Assembly (NCBI GenBank): GCA_036702975.1
Contig: DATNPX010000044.1
Location: 1-64,000, forward strand
DNA length: 64,000 nt
Direction: 5' to 3'
Origin: DATNPX01 sp036702975
GTDB taxonomy: Bacteria; Cyanobacteriota; Vampirovibrionia; Obscuribacterales; Obscuribacteraceae
Position numbers and translations under genes: made by a program. Shown here one piece after another: positions 54,134 through 63,117 of the stretch. Positions within the stretch are counted from its first letter, which is position 1, and each line of letters opens with the position of its first letter. The notes beneath the pieces are model-generated. The model was not told the DNA's origin. It worked only from the letters and a program-made list of their open reading frames with translations, and made no database searches.

Positions 54134-54226
54134 AACAGTGATATTTGCTCTCCTAACGCTCGCTCATCGCGAATGCATAGGAGGAACGCATCCCACAAAG
54201 AGTAAGCGGTCGCCTAGATAATGAAG

Positions 54227-54466
54227 TTAGATGTGGGCTGCGATGTATTTAACAGCTTCACCAACTGTGGTGATTTTTTCAGCATCTTCATCAGGAATTT
54301 CCATACCGAATTCCTCTTCGAGTGCCATCACCAGTTCGACGGTGTCCAAGGAGTCAGCACCAAGATCCTTTGTGAAGCTTGCCTCCATCGTCACCTCGTC
54401 GGCATTTACATTCAATTGCGCGACAGCAACCTTCTTTACTCTTTCGAAGGCTTCCTTCTCTTCCAT
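54227..54466 (-). CDS. acpP: Acyl carrier protein
   Basis: A 79-residue acidic helical carrier. The phosphopantetheine attachment Ser is in DLGADSLDTVELVMALEEEF, and the third helix EDAEKITTVGEAVKYI is typical. It carries growing acyl chains for fatty-acid and lipid synthesis. fabF follows 93 bp downstream, the classical arrangement. Its promoter should lie in 54467-54714, because a terminator separates it from fabG. Confidence 0.96.
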   Translation of the reverse strand: MEEKEAFERVKKVAVAQLNVNADEVTMEASFTKDLGADSLDTVELVMALEEEFGMEIPDEDAEKITTVGEAVKYIAAHI

Positions 54467-54854
54467 TTGTGCTTACAACCCCCATGTCCGAAAACGCAAC
54501 AATAACAAACTCACCGCTAAGGCAAGCAAGGGAATCTAGAATATCACGTCGAACAAATATGCACGATGTTACGGTTACTTTGTTTGAACTTGCCCGTAAT
54601 GACTGATTCGACCTGTTTTCAAAAAATGCAAGTGTTTTGTGCCGCAATGACAACCGCTCATAAACTCTGCAAATGAGATTGAAGATTTTTAACTAGCAGT
54701 TGCTTTCAAAGAGCAAATAAAAAAGCGAAAAGCATGCGGACTCAATCTACCAATATTGGTATCAGGTCTATCCGCATGCCTTGCGAAGCCCTAGTCTTTA
54801 GCCGCGACAGCGCGCCGAAATAAATCTCGCCTGCGCAAATCGCAAGAACGAATA
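54467..54854. other. Gap between fabG and acpP: fabG terminator and presumed acpP promoter
   Basis: A 388-bp non-coding stretch. The part next to fabG (54715-54779) is a terminator-like hairpin annotated separately. The rest should hold the acpP promoter. I see no clear -35/-10 pair and no other gene. Confidence 0.5.
54715..54779 (-). terminator. fabG terminator with nested palindrome in the loop
   Basis: Outer arms GCATGCGGA (54732-54740) and TCCGCATGC (54771-54779) form a 9-bp stem. On the minus strand they are followed by TTTTCGCTTTTTTA, a proper T-tract. The 30-nt interval contains a perfect 14-bp palindrome TACCAATATTGGTA (54748-54761), an unusual size and content for a terminator loop. 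It lies 75 bp after the fabG stop. Confidence 0.75.
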
Positions 54855-55595
54855 CTAGGTGTAAAGCCCACCGCTCACTTCAATCGTTTGTCCGGTTATA
54901 TAGGAACCACCCGTTGCTAAAAAGAGCACTGTTTGAGCGATGTCTTCGGGAGTTCCCATTCTGCCCAAAGGAACTCGGTCAAGAATCGCTTTGATCACGT
55001 CTTCTTTCAGCGCTTTTGTCATATCTGTATCGATAAATCCTGGCGCAATTGCATTGGCAGTGATATTTCGCGATGCGTATTCGACCGCAATCGTCTTTGT
55101 AAAACCGACGAGTCCAGATTTCGCGGCAGCGTAGTTGCACTGTCCGAAGTTACCGTGCACGCCTGAAGTGCTGGAGATGTTGATGACAGTTCCGGAACGC
55201 TGCTTAGACATTACTTTCAAAACTGCTTTTGACACTTTGAATGCTGATGTCAGGTTGGTATCGATTACCGCTTGCCAATGCTCTTCGCTCATTTTCATAA
55301 TCAAATTGTCGCGAGTAATGCCAGCGTTGTTTACGAGAACGTCGATACGTCCCCAGTGAGCAACGACTGCATCTACTAACTTTTGAACGCTCTCGGTATC
55401 GGTCACGTTACAGGGAAAACCAAATACCTTGCCACCGGCTTTGGTCAATTCCTCAGTCGTCGCCTTTGTCAACTCTTCATTGATATCGCTTATGACAATC
55501 TGCGCGCCCTCGTTCATTAGCACCTGGGAGATCGCGCGGCCGATGCCGCGACCGGAACCAGTGACGAGTGCAACTTTGCCAGCTAACCTGCTCAT
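54855..55595 (-). CDS. fabG: 3-oxoacyl-[acyl-carrier-protein] reductase
   Basis: An SDR-family NADPH reductase of the fatty-acid elongation cycle. The cofactor motif is TGSGRGIGRAIS, NNAGITRDNL follows, and the catalytic Ser-Tyr-Lys triad lies in NISSTSGVHGNFGQCNYAAAKSG. Length (246 aa) is exact for FabG. The start has AGGAAGG 8 nt upstream. It is separated from acpP by a terminator, so it is likely its own unit or the end of the unit starting with the ADP-ribosylglycohydrolase-like gene 84 bp upstream. Other SDRs are possible, but the acpP/fabF linkage favours FabG. Confidence 0.94.
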   Translation of the reverse strand: MSRLAGKVALVTGSGRGIGRAISQVLMNEGAQIVISDINEELTKATTEELTKAGGKVFGFPCNVTDTESVQKLVDAVVAHWGRIDVLVNNAGITRDNLIMKMSEEHWQAVIDTNLTSAFKVSKAVLKVMSKQRSGTVINISSTSGVHGNFGQCNYAAAKSGLVGFTKTIAVEYASRNITANAIAPGFIDTDMTKALKEDVIKAILDRVPLGRMGTPEDIAQTVLFLATGGSYITGQTIEVSGGLYT

Positions 55596-55679
55596 TGAAA
55601 TTTCCTTCCTCTCGCTTGTGTGATCTTCGTTTGTATCGTGTGAATGCTTTGTGTTGATGTCGAAAATTGGAGACTATCC

Positions 55680-56696
55680 TCAGTTCCAAAATCTATTGAT
55701 GCCGGCGCACAAGTGCTCGAGCCTTTCTTTATGCTCAATCTTTTCACGCCAGCGCGCAGGAATTGCTTCCAATCCATGATAAGCACCGGATAGCGCTCCA
55801 ACAATGATCGACACCTTATCGGTATCGCCACCTGACCGGGCTGCAGCGCAAATAGCCTCTTCGGCGCTGTGGCGGAAGATCAAGAAGATGCCAACAGCGG
55901 TCGGTACTAGCTCCGTCACTGTCGGTTGCACATTGACTAGCGAATATGGAAGTTCTTCTGCTGGCCGAGTGTAATCAAGATCGGGCGCGATATCATCCCA
56001 AGCTTCTGCGAATCTTTCGTCAATTCGATTAGCGGTCTCGATCTCTCGGTGCACGTAATCACGCACCTGGTCGGCTGTGTCCAACCTTGCGCCGCGCACG
56101 AAATAATTTATGCTGTCGGCGATCACAGCGGCACTCGCCGCCGCGCGCTTGTCACCGTGAGTGAGACTGGCTTGTTTAGCCGCTAATTCAACAGGATCAC
56201 CAGTAATTGGCGCGCCAGGCAGACAGCCAAGAGGGAAAGCACGAGAGGCTGCACTCACATGCAACGAAGCTTGTAAGTCGTCTTCAGACGGTTCAACACC
56301 ATCGATAAGATGACGCATTGAAGAGATACAATGCACGCCAGCCGAAGCATTAGAAAAAGTCTCGTTACACAAAAGCTCGGCGAAACGTCTTTTTAGATCG
56401 TCTACATCGAGCCGACCGCCGGCTTGTACGAGGCTTTCGCCCAAGACAAGACCAAGATATGCATCCGCAAGAAGTTGCCCAGGCTGATGATTGGGCATGT
56501 GGCTGCGGGATAGGCCGGGTGTGAAATCACGCAGTCCTGACAATCCAACAGTGGCATTTATGTCTTTGTTGTTTAGGCCTATGCCGCTGCCACCTAAGGA
56601 ATTAGCACAGACAGCTCCGAAAATCGTGCCTGCCACTCGAGAATGAATGCCTGAAACGGCTGCAGAAGGAGCTTTCCCTAAGGCGCTATTGTCCAA
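55680..56696 (-). CDS. Divergent ADP-ribosylglycohydrolase-like protein
   Basis: A 338-residue helical protein of the DraG/ARH fold. The C-terminal metal site motif RSGGDTDKVSIIVGALSGAYHG is clear, and the N-terminus has the helix GTIFGAVCANSLGG. The N-terminal (T/S)DDT metal-binding motif expected near residue 70 is replaced by HQPGQLLADAY, so half of the binuclear magnesium site seems lost or altered. ARH enzymes remove ADP-ribose from arginine or serine, or hydrolyse related compounds. The start at 56696 is TTG with weak support. It diverges from the 1159-residue unknown and lies 84 bp upstream of fabG. Confidence 0.78.
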   Translation of the reverse strand: MDNSALGKAPSAAVSGIHSRVAGTIFGAVCANSLGGSGIGLNNKDINATVGLSGLRDFTPGLSRSHMPNHQPGQLLADAYLGLVLGESLVQAGGRLDVDDLKRRFAELLCNETFSNASAGVHCISSMRHLIDGVEPSEDDLQASLHVSAASRAFPLGCLPGAPITGDPVELAAKQASLTHGDKRAAASAAVIADSINYFVRGARLDTADQVRDYVHREIETANRIDERFAEAWDDIAPDLDYTRPAEELPYSLVNVQPTVTELVPTAVGIFLIFRHSAEEAICAAARSGGDTDKVSIIVGALSGAYHGLEAIPARWREKIEHKERLEHLCAGINRFWN

Positions 56697-56937
56697 ATTC
56701 GATCACCAAAGAGCGAGTAAAGATTAGCGTGAGTTCAGATAACCTGCCGACCACTCATTATCTCACTGCGAGTAGAGGGGGATTTTCACGAATGAAACTG
56801 CCAATTATACGTGTCGACAAAGGGTCTAGGGTACATTAAGCTTCTTTACAACCAATGAATGATGAAAAAAGTTCACCCCTTTAAACAATATTCAGAAACG
56901 CAACACCCTCGGAATCCCACGGAGCCTTGCAACCTTA

Positions 56938-59900
56938 ATGTCAGATCAACCTGGTGCCACTGCCGGTGATGCACCACCACTTGCGAAGCGTGCAGCAACA
57001 ATTGGTGACAAATCACAAGCGCTAAAAGTAAAAGCAGCAGACAGCAGCAACGATTCATCAAACCAAATTCAGCTTGCGGCCGCTCATAAGATCCTTGACG
57101 AGATCTCTCCAGGTCCTAAAGTTTTAGGCGGACTGATTAACGCCGATACGGTTAGTAAGGCTATTCCAGTAGCCTCGCTCCCCGATGCTGGTCTGGTTCA
57201 AGCACAAGCAGTCTCATCACAACCGCAATCAAAAGATTCGACGCCTGCTGACATTCCAATAAAGGTTGTGGCGCTGGAACATCACGATGCCTCATTTTTC
57301 CAACACGACCTTCTGCATAACACCGAACGTGTTTTGGATGTTTGGAAAAACTCTTGCACCACATATCTGAAGCAGGGTCTGGAAGTAGCTGCTAAAGAGA
57401 ACATGCAAAAAGACATCCTCACCGAAAAACTAGCAGCCGGCGCCCTGCTTGGTGTTTCTATGCGGACTCTGCTGCCCAAGCAAGGTATCGTTCGGGCGGT
57501 CGCTGCGACGGTGATGACCGTCAATATGGCTCGCGACCTAGCCGCTCCTTTCTATCAAGGAGCAAAAGACGCAATCAATTCGAAAGACGATAAAGAGCTA
57601 GATACTGCCGCAAGAAAAGCGTCACTTGGTGTCGGCAGCTTTATCGTCGACAACGCCATCGCCTTACCTGCCGCCGGTCTTGGCGAAATGAGTGCAGGTA
57701 GAGTTCTCGAAGCTCACGCACCAGGATTCGAGGCACACAAAGAAGCGTTCTTCAATTCCGACAAGTCTAAAGTCGGCAAGTTACTGAACCACACAGCCGC
57801 AAACGTCGATTCATTCACGGCGAAAGTAAGCGAGAAGATCAAGCCCACAGATCCTGACGTACTGGCTAGAGAAGCAGAACGCAAAGCAATCGCCGACCTT
57901 CCCGGTCCACAAAAGTTGGTCAAAGTCGAAGATGTCGCGAACGATGTACGCAAACATTACGAAAGAAGCCAGTTCTACAAACATGGACCAAAAGCGCAGG
58001 CAGAAGAGGACGCAAGAACGAGCACAAAGTTGCCTGTTCCGGACGGAGAAAAGCCACTCACTTACGGCGGTGTCAAACGCATAGTTGGGAAAAACGCTGA
58101 AACTGGAGAACCCAACGGTACATCTGTGCCACAGGGAGGCAACGAGAAGAATCTCTCCTTCAGCCAAAATATAGACCGATTGCTTGGCGGTCAACCCAAG
58201 CCGGCTTCAACAGGACCAGAGATAGATATAGATGAAAGTCTGCGCCTGGCAGGCATCATGGATGGCGGGCAATCACGTGGAATCATTGGTCCAATCAAAC
58301 CTGGCGATCGAACCGGAAGACCCGGCAGCAGTCACGATATAGCTATATCCCCAGATGATTTGAATCCAGACGGCGGAGACGGCTATGCCAGAACCGGTCG
58401 CAAGGGCGGCGGCGATAGCGAAACAAGCGGGGCCGAGGGGCGCCGCAGAAGGAAACCAGACGACACCTCTAGTAAAACCACCGGCACCAGCACGGACGCA
58501 ACTGTCGATCGCGGCAAAGGCACCGCAGGCGATACGACTAAAGACGGCGGCAAGTCAACCACCGAAGCCACAAAAGATGGGCAAAAAGATGGGCAAAAAG
58601 ATGGACAAAAAGATGGACAAAAAGATCGTGCCGGCGACAAAAAAGGGAAGGTAACCGACACATCGAGCAGCCCCAAGGACGACCTCAAATCATCTGTTTT
58701 CGCCAAGACCGCAGCTGTCGTCAAAGCAGTTCAGGGACTGTGGTCGACAGACCAGGTCAAGCTTGCTGACGCTCGTGACCAGTTCGAAGGTCCAATTACA
58801 GCAGCAACAGAGTTGAACAAAGCGCCGTTGCCACCTGAATATAAACCAAGCACTCAACAGCTGAAAGATTTGATCAGCCAGATTGATAGCACCGACAACT
58901 TGAAATCAGCCGGAATGTTCCTCATGTATCACATGAAGGCAGCTAACCAACTGCTGTTCAATCAAGACAATGTGCGTGACCTCAATATGTTCACGAATGA
59001 ACTTGCCGGCGTATTCTTGAAGGGCATGCGCAAACTGGGCATTCCGGAAGACCGGCTGCGTCGCATCATTCCGTCGCTAGTCACAGAAACAAATGACAAT
59101 GGCTCGGGGTATTTCACAAATCCACCAATCGATGGCGTTATCGACCGCCCGGTGACAGTAGTTCCCCGCGCATTCGCACGACTAATCTCTGTAATGACTG
59201 ATGTAATTCGACATGAAGCGTTGGGACATGACCACACTTATCCGGAACTGGCTAGATTCCCAGAAAAGGACAGAGACAACTTAATCCGCGGCGCTATTTC
59301 CAAAACGATGAAAGAAGAAAGTGTTCCTGAAAAGAACCATCGCATGAACGGTGAAACGATTCCGACCAGCGAATTGCTATTCAGATTATTAAAGGCAGAA
59401 GCAAACGAAAACACATCAGACTTCATGGGCACCGCAAGCGGTGGCATCGGAACGCCAGTATCGCTTGGCGTCTTACTGCAATCACTTCGCGACGGTGGTC
59501 TGCTTGAAACTAGAAACGTATATGGGAAAGAGTTTGAAGACGGCATAGAACCGCACGGCATCGACCGTTGGCGCATTAAATTCTGTGCTGAGGTCATGAG
59601 ACAACTTGCTCCTAAGGACAAAACTACCACCGAGTACGCAGACGCACTCGACCAGTACGCGCAAGAAGCAAGCCGTCCAGGTGACACTTATATCTGGGCA
59701 AGCACTGATAAGCCAGGCGAGAAAGTTGAACTGCCCATGAAAGTATGGGACGCCGTCATTCCACGCATTGTCCAAGCACAATTGGATACGCCCTTGGACA
59801 CACTCAAAGACGTGAATGGCAATCGCCACACTTTAAGAGAGATGCTAGGCGACAATCACGCCAACATTGTCAGAGGTATTGACGACCTGGCCAATCAGTT

Positions 59901-60417
59901 CGTAGATGCCATACGCAGCGGGCACGATGAACTGCCTGATTTCGACAAAACAAAATATACGATCGGTCAAGTGTTCTCTGCAGGGCTCGTAGCCTGGCTA
60001 AGAGCGACTCGCCATGATGTAGACCCGGTGCAATCACTAAAAACAATCGACAAGATCTCGAGCACTTTGCGAGCTCAATATCGAGAGTACAACCCGAACG
60101 AAGTGCCATTGACCACACCAACAAGTGTCAAGTTAATGCAGACACTGCATCAATCACCAGGTCAAATTTTGCGTTCAACTGGGCGCGCATTGGTTGACAG
60201 AGCCCCATATCTCAGAACTGCAGCTGACCGAAGTGCAGGCATACTTGCCGGCAGCGCGGTGACTGATGTCGTAAATGCCGGTCAGTGGCTGTACAACGAA
60301 GCGCACTCCATGGCTGATACTAAACGTCAGGTCCTCTCTGGCACAACTGTTGCAGACACAACCGACGCTAACAACCTGACCAAATTCCCGGTTCTAGAAA
60401 AAGTGGATAGTCAATAG
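56938..60417 (+). CDS. Large multidomain unknown with an HExxxH motif and KDGQ repeats
   Basis: I do not recognise this 1159-residue protein. Residues 1-110 are polar and Ala/Ser-rich. Residues ~165-260 hold hydrophobic Ala/Gly-rich helices (ALLGVSMRTLLPKQGIVRA; FIVDNAIALPAAGLG) that could insert into or line a membrane. Residues ~430-580 are Gly/Asp/Lys/Thr-rich, with four KDGQ units. Residues ~600-1110 look globular, and H759-E-A-L-G-H764-D-H766 lies in a helix that could bind zinc in zincin fashion, though the spacing is HExxxH and not HExxH. There is no clear signal peptide. It could be a secreted or envelope effector, a protease or a structural protein; evidence is insufficient. It diverges from the ARH-like gene. 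Confidence 0.75.
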   Translation: MSDQPGATAGDAPPLAKRAATIGDKSQALKVKAADSSNDSSNQIQLAAAHKILDEISPGPKVLGGLINADTVSKAIPVASLPDAGLVQAQAVSSQPQSKDSTPADIPIKVVALEHHDASFFQHDLLHNTERVLDVWKNSCTTYLKQGLEVAAKENMQKDILTEKLAAGALLGVSMRTLLPKQGIVRAVAATVMTVNMARDLAAPFYQGAKDAINSKDDKELDTAARKASLGVGSFIVDNAIALPAAGLGEMSAGRVLEAHAPGFEAHKEAFFNSDKSKVGKLLNHTAANVDSFTAKVSEKIKPTDPDVLAREAERKAIADLPGPQKLVKVEDVANDVRKHYERSQFYKHGPKAQAEEDARTSTKLPVPDGEKPLTYGGVKRIVGKNAETGEPNGTSVPQGGNEKNLSFSQNIDRLLGGQPKPASTGPEIDIDESLRLAGIMDGGQSRGIIGPIKPGDRTGRPGSSHDIAISPDDLNPDGGDGYARTGRKGGGDSETSGAEGRRRRKPDDTSSKTTGTSTDATVDRGKGTAGDTTKDGGKSTTEATKDGQKDGQKDGQKDGQKDRAGDKKGKVTDTSSSPKDDLKSSVFAKTAAVVKAVQGLWSTDQVKLADARDQFEGPITAATELNKAPLPPEYKPSTQQLKDLISQIDSTDNLKSAGMFLMYHMKAANQLLFNQDNVRDLNMFTNELAGVFLKGMRKLGIPEDRLRRIIPSLVTETNDNGSGYFTNPPIDGVIDRPVTVVPRAFARLISVMTDVIRHEALGHDHTYPELARFPEKDRDNLIRGAISKTMKEESVPEKNHRMNGETIPTSELLFRLLKAEANENTSDFMGTASGGIGTPVSLGVLLQSLRDGGLLETRNVYGKEFEDGIEPHGIDRWRIKFCAEVMRQLAPKDKTTTEYADALDQYAQEASRPGDTYIWASTDKPGEKVELPMKVWDAVIPRIVQAQLDTPLDTLKDVNGNRHTLREMLGDNHANIVRGIDDLANQFVDAIRSGHDELPDFDKTKYTIGQVFSAGLVAWLRATRHDVDPVQSLKTIDKISSTLRAQYREYNPNEVPLTTPTSVKLMQTLHQSPGQILRSTGRALVDRAPYLRTAADRSAGILAGSAVTDVVNAGQWLYNEAHSMADTKRQVLSGTTVADTTDANNLTKFPVLEKVDSQ
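58572..58619 (+). repeat. 12-bp tandem repeat coding KDGQ
   Basis: Four consecutive 12-bp units (AAAAGATGGGCA twice, then AAAAGATGGACA twice) encode KDGQ in the disordered middle of the large unknown. Only one base differs between unit types, which suggests recent slippage and possible copy-number variation between strains. The change is in multiples of 12 bp, so it stays in frame. Confidence 0.93.
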
Positions 60418-60508
60418 CAGCTAATTATCAGCAGCCGGCAGCCTCGCCGTTCCCCATGAGATGACTTAAACTTATGGTTAGACAGTCGCCATGGGACGAG
60501 GACTTTTA

Positions 60509-61987
60509 ATGAAATCGCCAAGACTCTTGACCGTTCTTGCTGCAACCTGCTCAATCGGCTTCTTTTTCTTGAACCGAGGAAGCGCAGAAGCGCAATGGAA
60601 CCCGGGCTCAGTTAGCCCAGGGCAGAAAGCAAAAGCCATGGCCATCTACAACCAGGCTGTGCAAGCATTTGCAAACGGTGACTACCCGACGACCATAAAC
60701 TTATGCAAGGCAGGCGAAAACATAGACAACGCCAACAAAGAGTTGTTCAACATTGAAGCTATGGCTTACGCTCAATCAGGCGACAACTACAATGCGATGG
60801 TCAAATTCAGGCAAGCGTTGTCGCTCGATTACAACTACATCACTTGCCGCAACAATTACGGTGTATTTCTCAACAAGATCGGTAAGCAAAAAGACGCCAA
60901 AAAAGCATTTGAAGAGTGCACACGCATAGACCCTCGATATCCGGATGCACACTATCATCTGGGACAGATCTATGAGAAAGACGGCGATCTGGATAAGGCC
61001 ATCGAAGAGTATCAAACTGCCACTAACTGCAATCCGAACTATGCAGATGCCCAAAGAGATCTGGGATTGTGCATTTACCAGCGCGTCATCAATGGACTCA
61101 ACGGCGAATTGGAACCGGCTATCGAGAAGCTTAAGTTAGCTGCCCAATTGGCTCCGGAGAGCGCGCTCGTGCACTATCACTTAGGCCGTGTTTTGTGCTC
61201 GACAAGCAAACTCGATGAAGCGGAAGCCGAGTTTCGTACAGCCTTGATGAAAGACCCGCAGATGGCGTCAGCTCACTATGAGCTCGGGAAGCTGCGATAT
61301 TTTCGAGGTGATCCTTACCGCGCTGTAGATGAAACAATACTCGCTGAGCGCGTTCCGCCTGGATACGCCGACAGCAAAAATTATCCCAAGATCGACCTGC
61401 CCAAAACCTTAGAGCTGCAGGCAAGGAGCTACGAGGCTTTTGACGACTTCGAGCACGCGGATACTTCCTGGCGAAAATTTGCCAATATGCAACAAAACAA
61501 CGCCTCAGTCATCAATCACATCGGTGACATAGAAAAGACGATGCGGCAGATGGCTAAGCACAAAAATAAAACCGGCATCAATCCTGCCGAGGTGCAGGCT
61601 ATGGTCGACAAAGGTATAAATCAAGTCGATAATGGCGATCTCGAAGGTGCAAAGCAAAGCTTTTCCCGAGCGGTCGAGTTAGACCCCCATAGCTTTGGCG
61701 GTCTGCAGAATCTAGGCGAGGTGTTGGAAGCTCAAAACGACCTCAGCGGCGCCATGCAAAAGTATCAAGCCGCAGCACAAGTTAAGCCCAAATACGATGG
61801 GCTCTATTACAACCAGGCATACGTTCTCGAAAAGATGGGGCTGACAGCCGACGCCGGATTGATGTACCAGAAATTTCATGAGGTTTCGGGCAAGTATCCT
61901 TATGATTCGAAGCACATTGTCTCGCTCCAGCAGGACGACGCCCGACAGCGAGCACGCGAAGAGATGGTTAGAAACCGCGGATTCTGA
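60509..61987 (+). CDS. Exported TPR-repeat protein
   Basis: A ~492-residue protein with a signal peptide (LLTVLAATCSIGFFFLNRGSAEA), then TPR repeats through residue ~260 (YNQAVQAFANGDYPTTINLCKAGE; AHYHLGQIYEKDGDLDKAIEEY) and again from ~360 (FGGLQNLGEVLEAQNDLSGAMQKY). ATG at 60509 is preferred, because GAGGA lies 6 nt upstream; ATG at 60491 would add MGRGLL. It is the fifth signal-bearing TPR-containing protein in the window (others at 16.8, 17.7, 21.3 and 24.6 kb). Function unknown, probably periplasmic scaffold. Confidence 0.85.
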   Translation: MKSPRLLTVLAATCSIGFFFLNRGSAEAQWNPGSVSPGQKAKAMAIYNQAVQAFANGDYPTTINLCKAGENIDNANKELFNIEAMAYAQSGDNYNAMVKFRQALSLDYNYITCRNNYGVFLNKIGKQKDAKKAFEECTRIDPRYPDAHYHLGQIYEKDGDLDKAIEEYQTATNCNPNYADAQRDLGLCIYQRVINGLNGELEPAIEKLKLAAQLAPESALVHYHLGRVLCSTSKLDEAEAEFRTALMKDPQMASAHYELGKLRYFRGDPYRAVDETILAERVPPGYADSKNYPKIDLPKTLELQARSYEAFDDFEHADTSWRKFANMQQNNASVINHIGDIEKTMRQMAKHKNKTGINPAEVQAMVDKGINQVDNGDLEGAKQSFSRAVELDPHSFGGLQNLGEVLEAQNDLSGAMQKYQAAAQVKPKYDGLYYNQAYVLEKMGLTADAGLMYQKFHEVSGKYPYDSKHIVSLQQDDARQRAREEMVRNRGF

Positions 61988-62007
61988 GCATTTGCTATCA
62001 TGTGCAG

Positions 62008-62035
62008 TGAGGAACGAGAAATTAGCGGTTCCTCA
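62008..62035 (+). terminator. Hairpin between TPR gene and panB
   Basis: An 8-bp perfect stem (TGAGGAAC 62008-62015 / GTTCCTCA 62028-62035) with a 12-nt loop is followed only by TTTAT. It may be a weak terminator of the TPR gene or part of the panB leader, whose start is 18 bp downstream. Confidence 0.4.
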
Positions 62036-62052
62036 TTTATAGGATTAGTACC

Positions 62053-62970
62053 ATGAGCAAGCATTCCGCTGGCGGTAGAGTCGTATCCACAACCACTCTT
62101 TTAAAGTATAAGAATGAAGGCAGAAAGATCGTTTGCTTGACCGCTTACGATTATTCAACGGCCAAGATTTTAGACAAAGCAGGAGTCGATGTTATTCTCG
62201 TCGGCGACAGCCTGGCTATGGTCGCGCTAGGACATAAAACCACGCATGCGGTCACTGTCGATGAGATGTTGCACCACACCAAAGCTGTGACGCGAGGCGT
62301 TGAGCGGGCGATGGTCATCGCTGATCTCCCATTTATGAGCTATCAAGTCGATGTGATCCAGGCTGTCACAAACGCAGGGCGCTTCGTGAAAGAAGCACAA
62401 GCCCAAGCAGTGAAGCTAGAAGGAGCAAGCGAACTAACGCTGCAAGTAGTAGCCCGGCTAGGCAGTCTGGGCGTTCCCGTGATGGGTCACTTAGGTTTCA
62501 CACCTCAATCGATCCACGGACTTGGCGGCATTAAAGTACAGGGCAAGAGCGCCAAAGACGCGATGAAACTGATTCGCGATGCCGAGGCATTAGCACGAGC
62601 CGGTGCATTTGCAGTCGTTCTGGAGATGGTACCGACTACAGTATCAAAGATAATCTCGCAACGTTTACAGATACCAACAATCGGAATTGGTGCCGGCTGC
62701 GAATGCGATGGGCAAATATTAGTGACCGATGATTTGCTCGGAAAATTTACAGACTTCCAACCAAGATTTGTGCGTCGATATGCAAACTTGGCTGAAAGCT
62801 GCAAAGAAGCAGTGGAGAACTACGGCAAAGACGTGATGAATAAGACATTCCCAAGCGCCGACGAGTCATTTGCATTCTCGAACGAAGAAGAACAAGAGTT
62901 GAACAAGGTTCTGGAAGCAGAGTCATTTGCCGATGACTCACTGAAATTAGCAGCAAAGCTCGGTTTGTAA
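62053..62970 (+). CDS. panB: 3-methyl-2-oxobutanoate (ketopantoate) hydroxymethyltransferase
   Basis: First committed step of pantothenate synthesis: transfers a hydroxymethyl group from methylene-tetrahydrofolate to alpha-ketoisovalerate. Conserved segments are present: CLTAYDYSTAKILDKAGVD, LVGDSLAMVALGHKTT (Mg2+ site), PFMSYQ, VMGHLGFTPQS and IPTIGIGAGCECDGQILV. The length (305 aa) includes a ~35-residue acidic tail (SNEEEQELNKVLEAESFADD) beyond the usual ~265. ATG has AGGA 8 nt upstream. panC is not adjacent. Links to CoA and to the acpP phosphopantetheine arm. Confidence 0.96.
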   Translation: MSKHSAGGRVVSTTTLLKYKNEGRKIVCLTAYDYSTAKILDKAGVDVILVGDSLAMVALGHKTTHAVTVDEMLHHTKAVTRGVERAMVIADLPFMSYQVDVIQAVTNAGRFVKEAQAQAVKLEGASELTLQVVARLGSLGVPVMGHLGFTPQSIHGLGGIKVQGKSAKDAMKLIRDAEALARAGAFAVVLEMVPTTVSKIISQRLQIPTIGIGAGCECDGQILVTDDLLGKFTDFQPRFVRRYANLAESCKEAVENYGKDVMNKTFPSADESFAFSNEEEQELNKVLEAESFADDSLKLAAKLGL

Positions 62971-63117
62971 TCTAACTGTGTGACCGACCAGTTGCTATAG
63001 TAGGCACGAATGAAAGGCTTGTGCCGTGTCACGAATACCGAGATGCCCATAAAATTGAACAATCGCCCCGAAACAGAGACGATTGTTGAAATTTGTACGT
63101 TTACGTTCTCGGCGAAA

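Noticed and set aside
58572..58619. CRISPR-like array at the 12-bp repeats
   Set aside because: Units are contiguous with no spacers and code for KDGQ in frame. No cas genes are in the window.
56938..60417. Classical zinc metalloprotease call for the large unknown
   Set aside because: The motif is HExxxH, one residue longer than the HExxH zincin spacing, and no third ligand can be placed by eye. Kept as a finding, not as a function.
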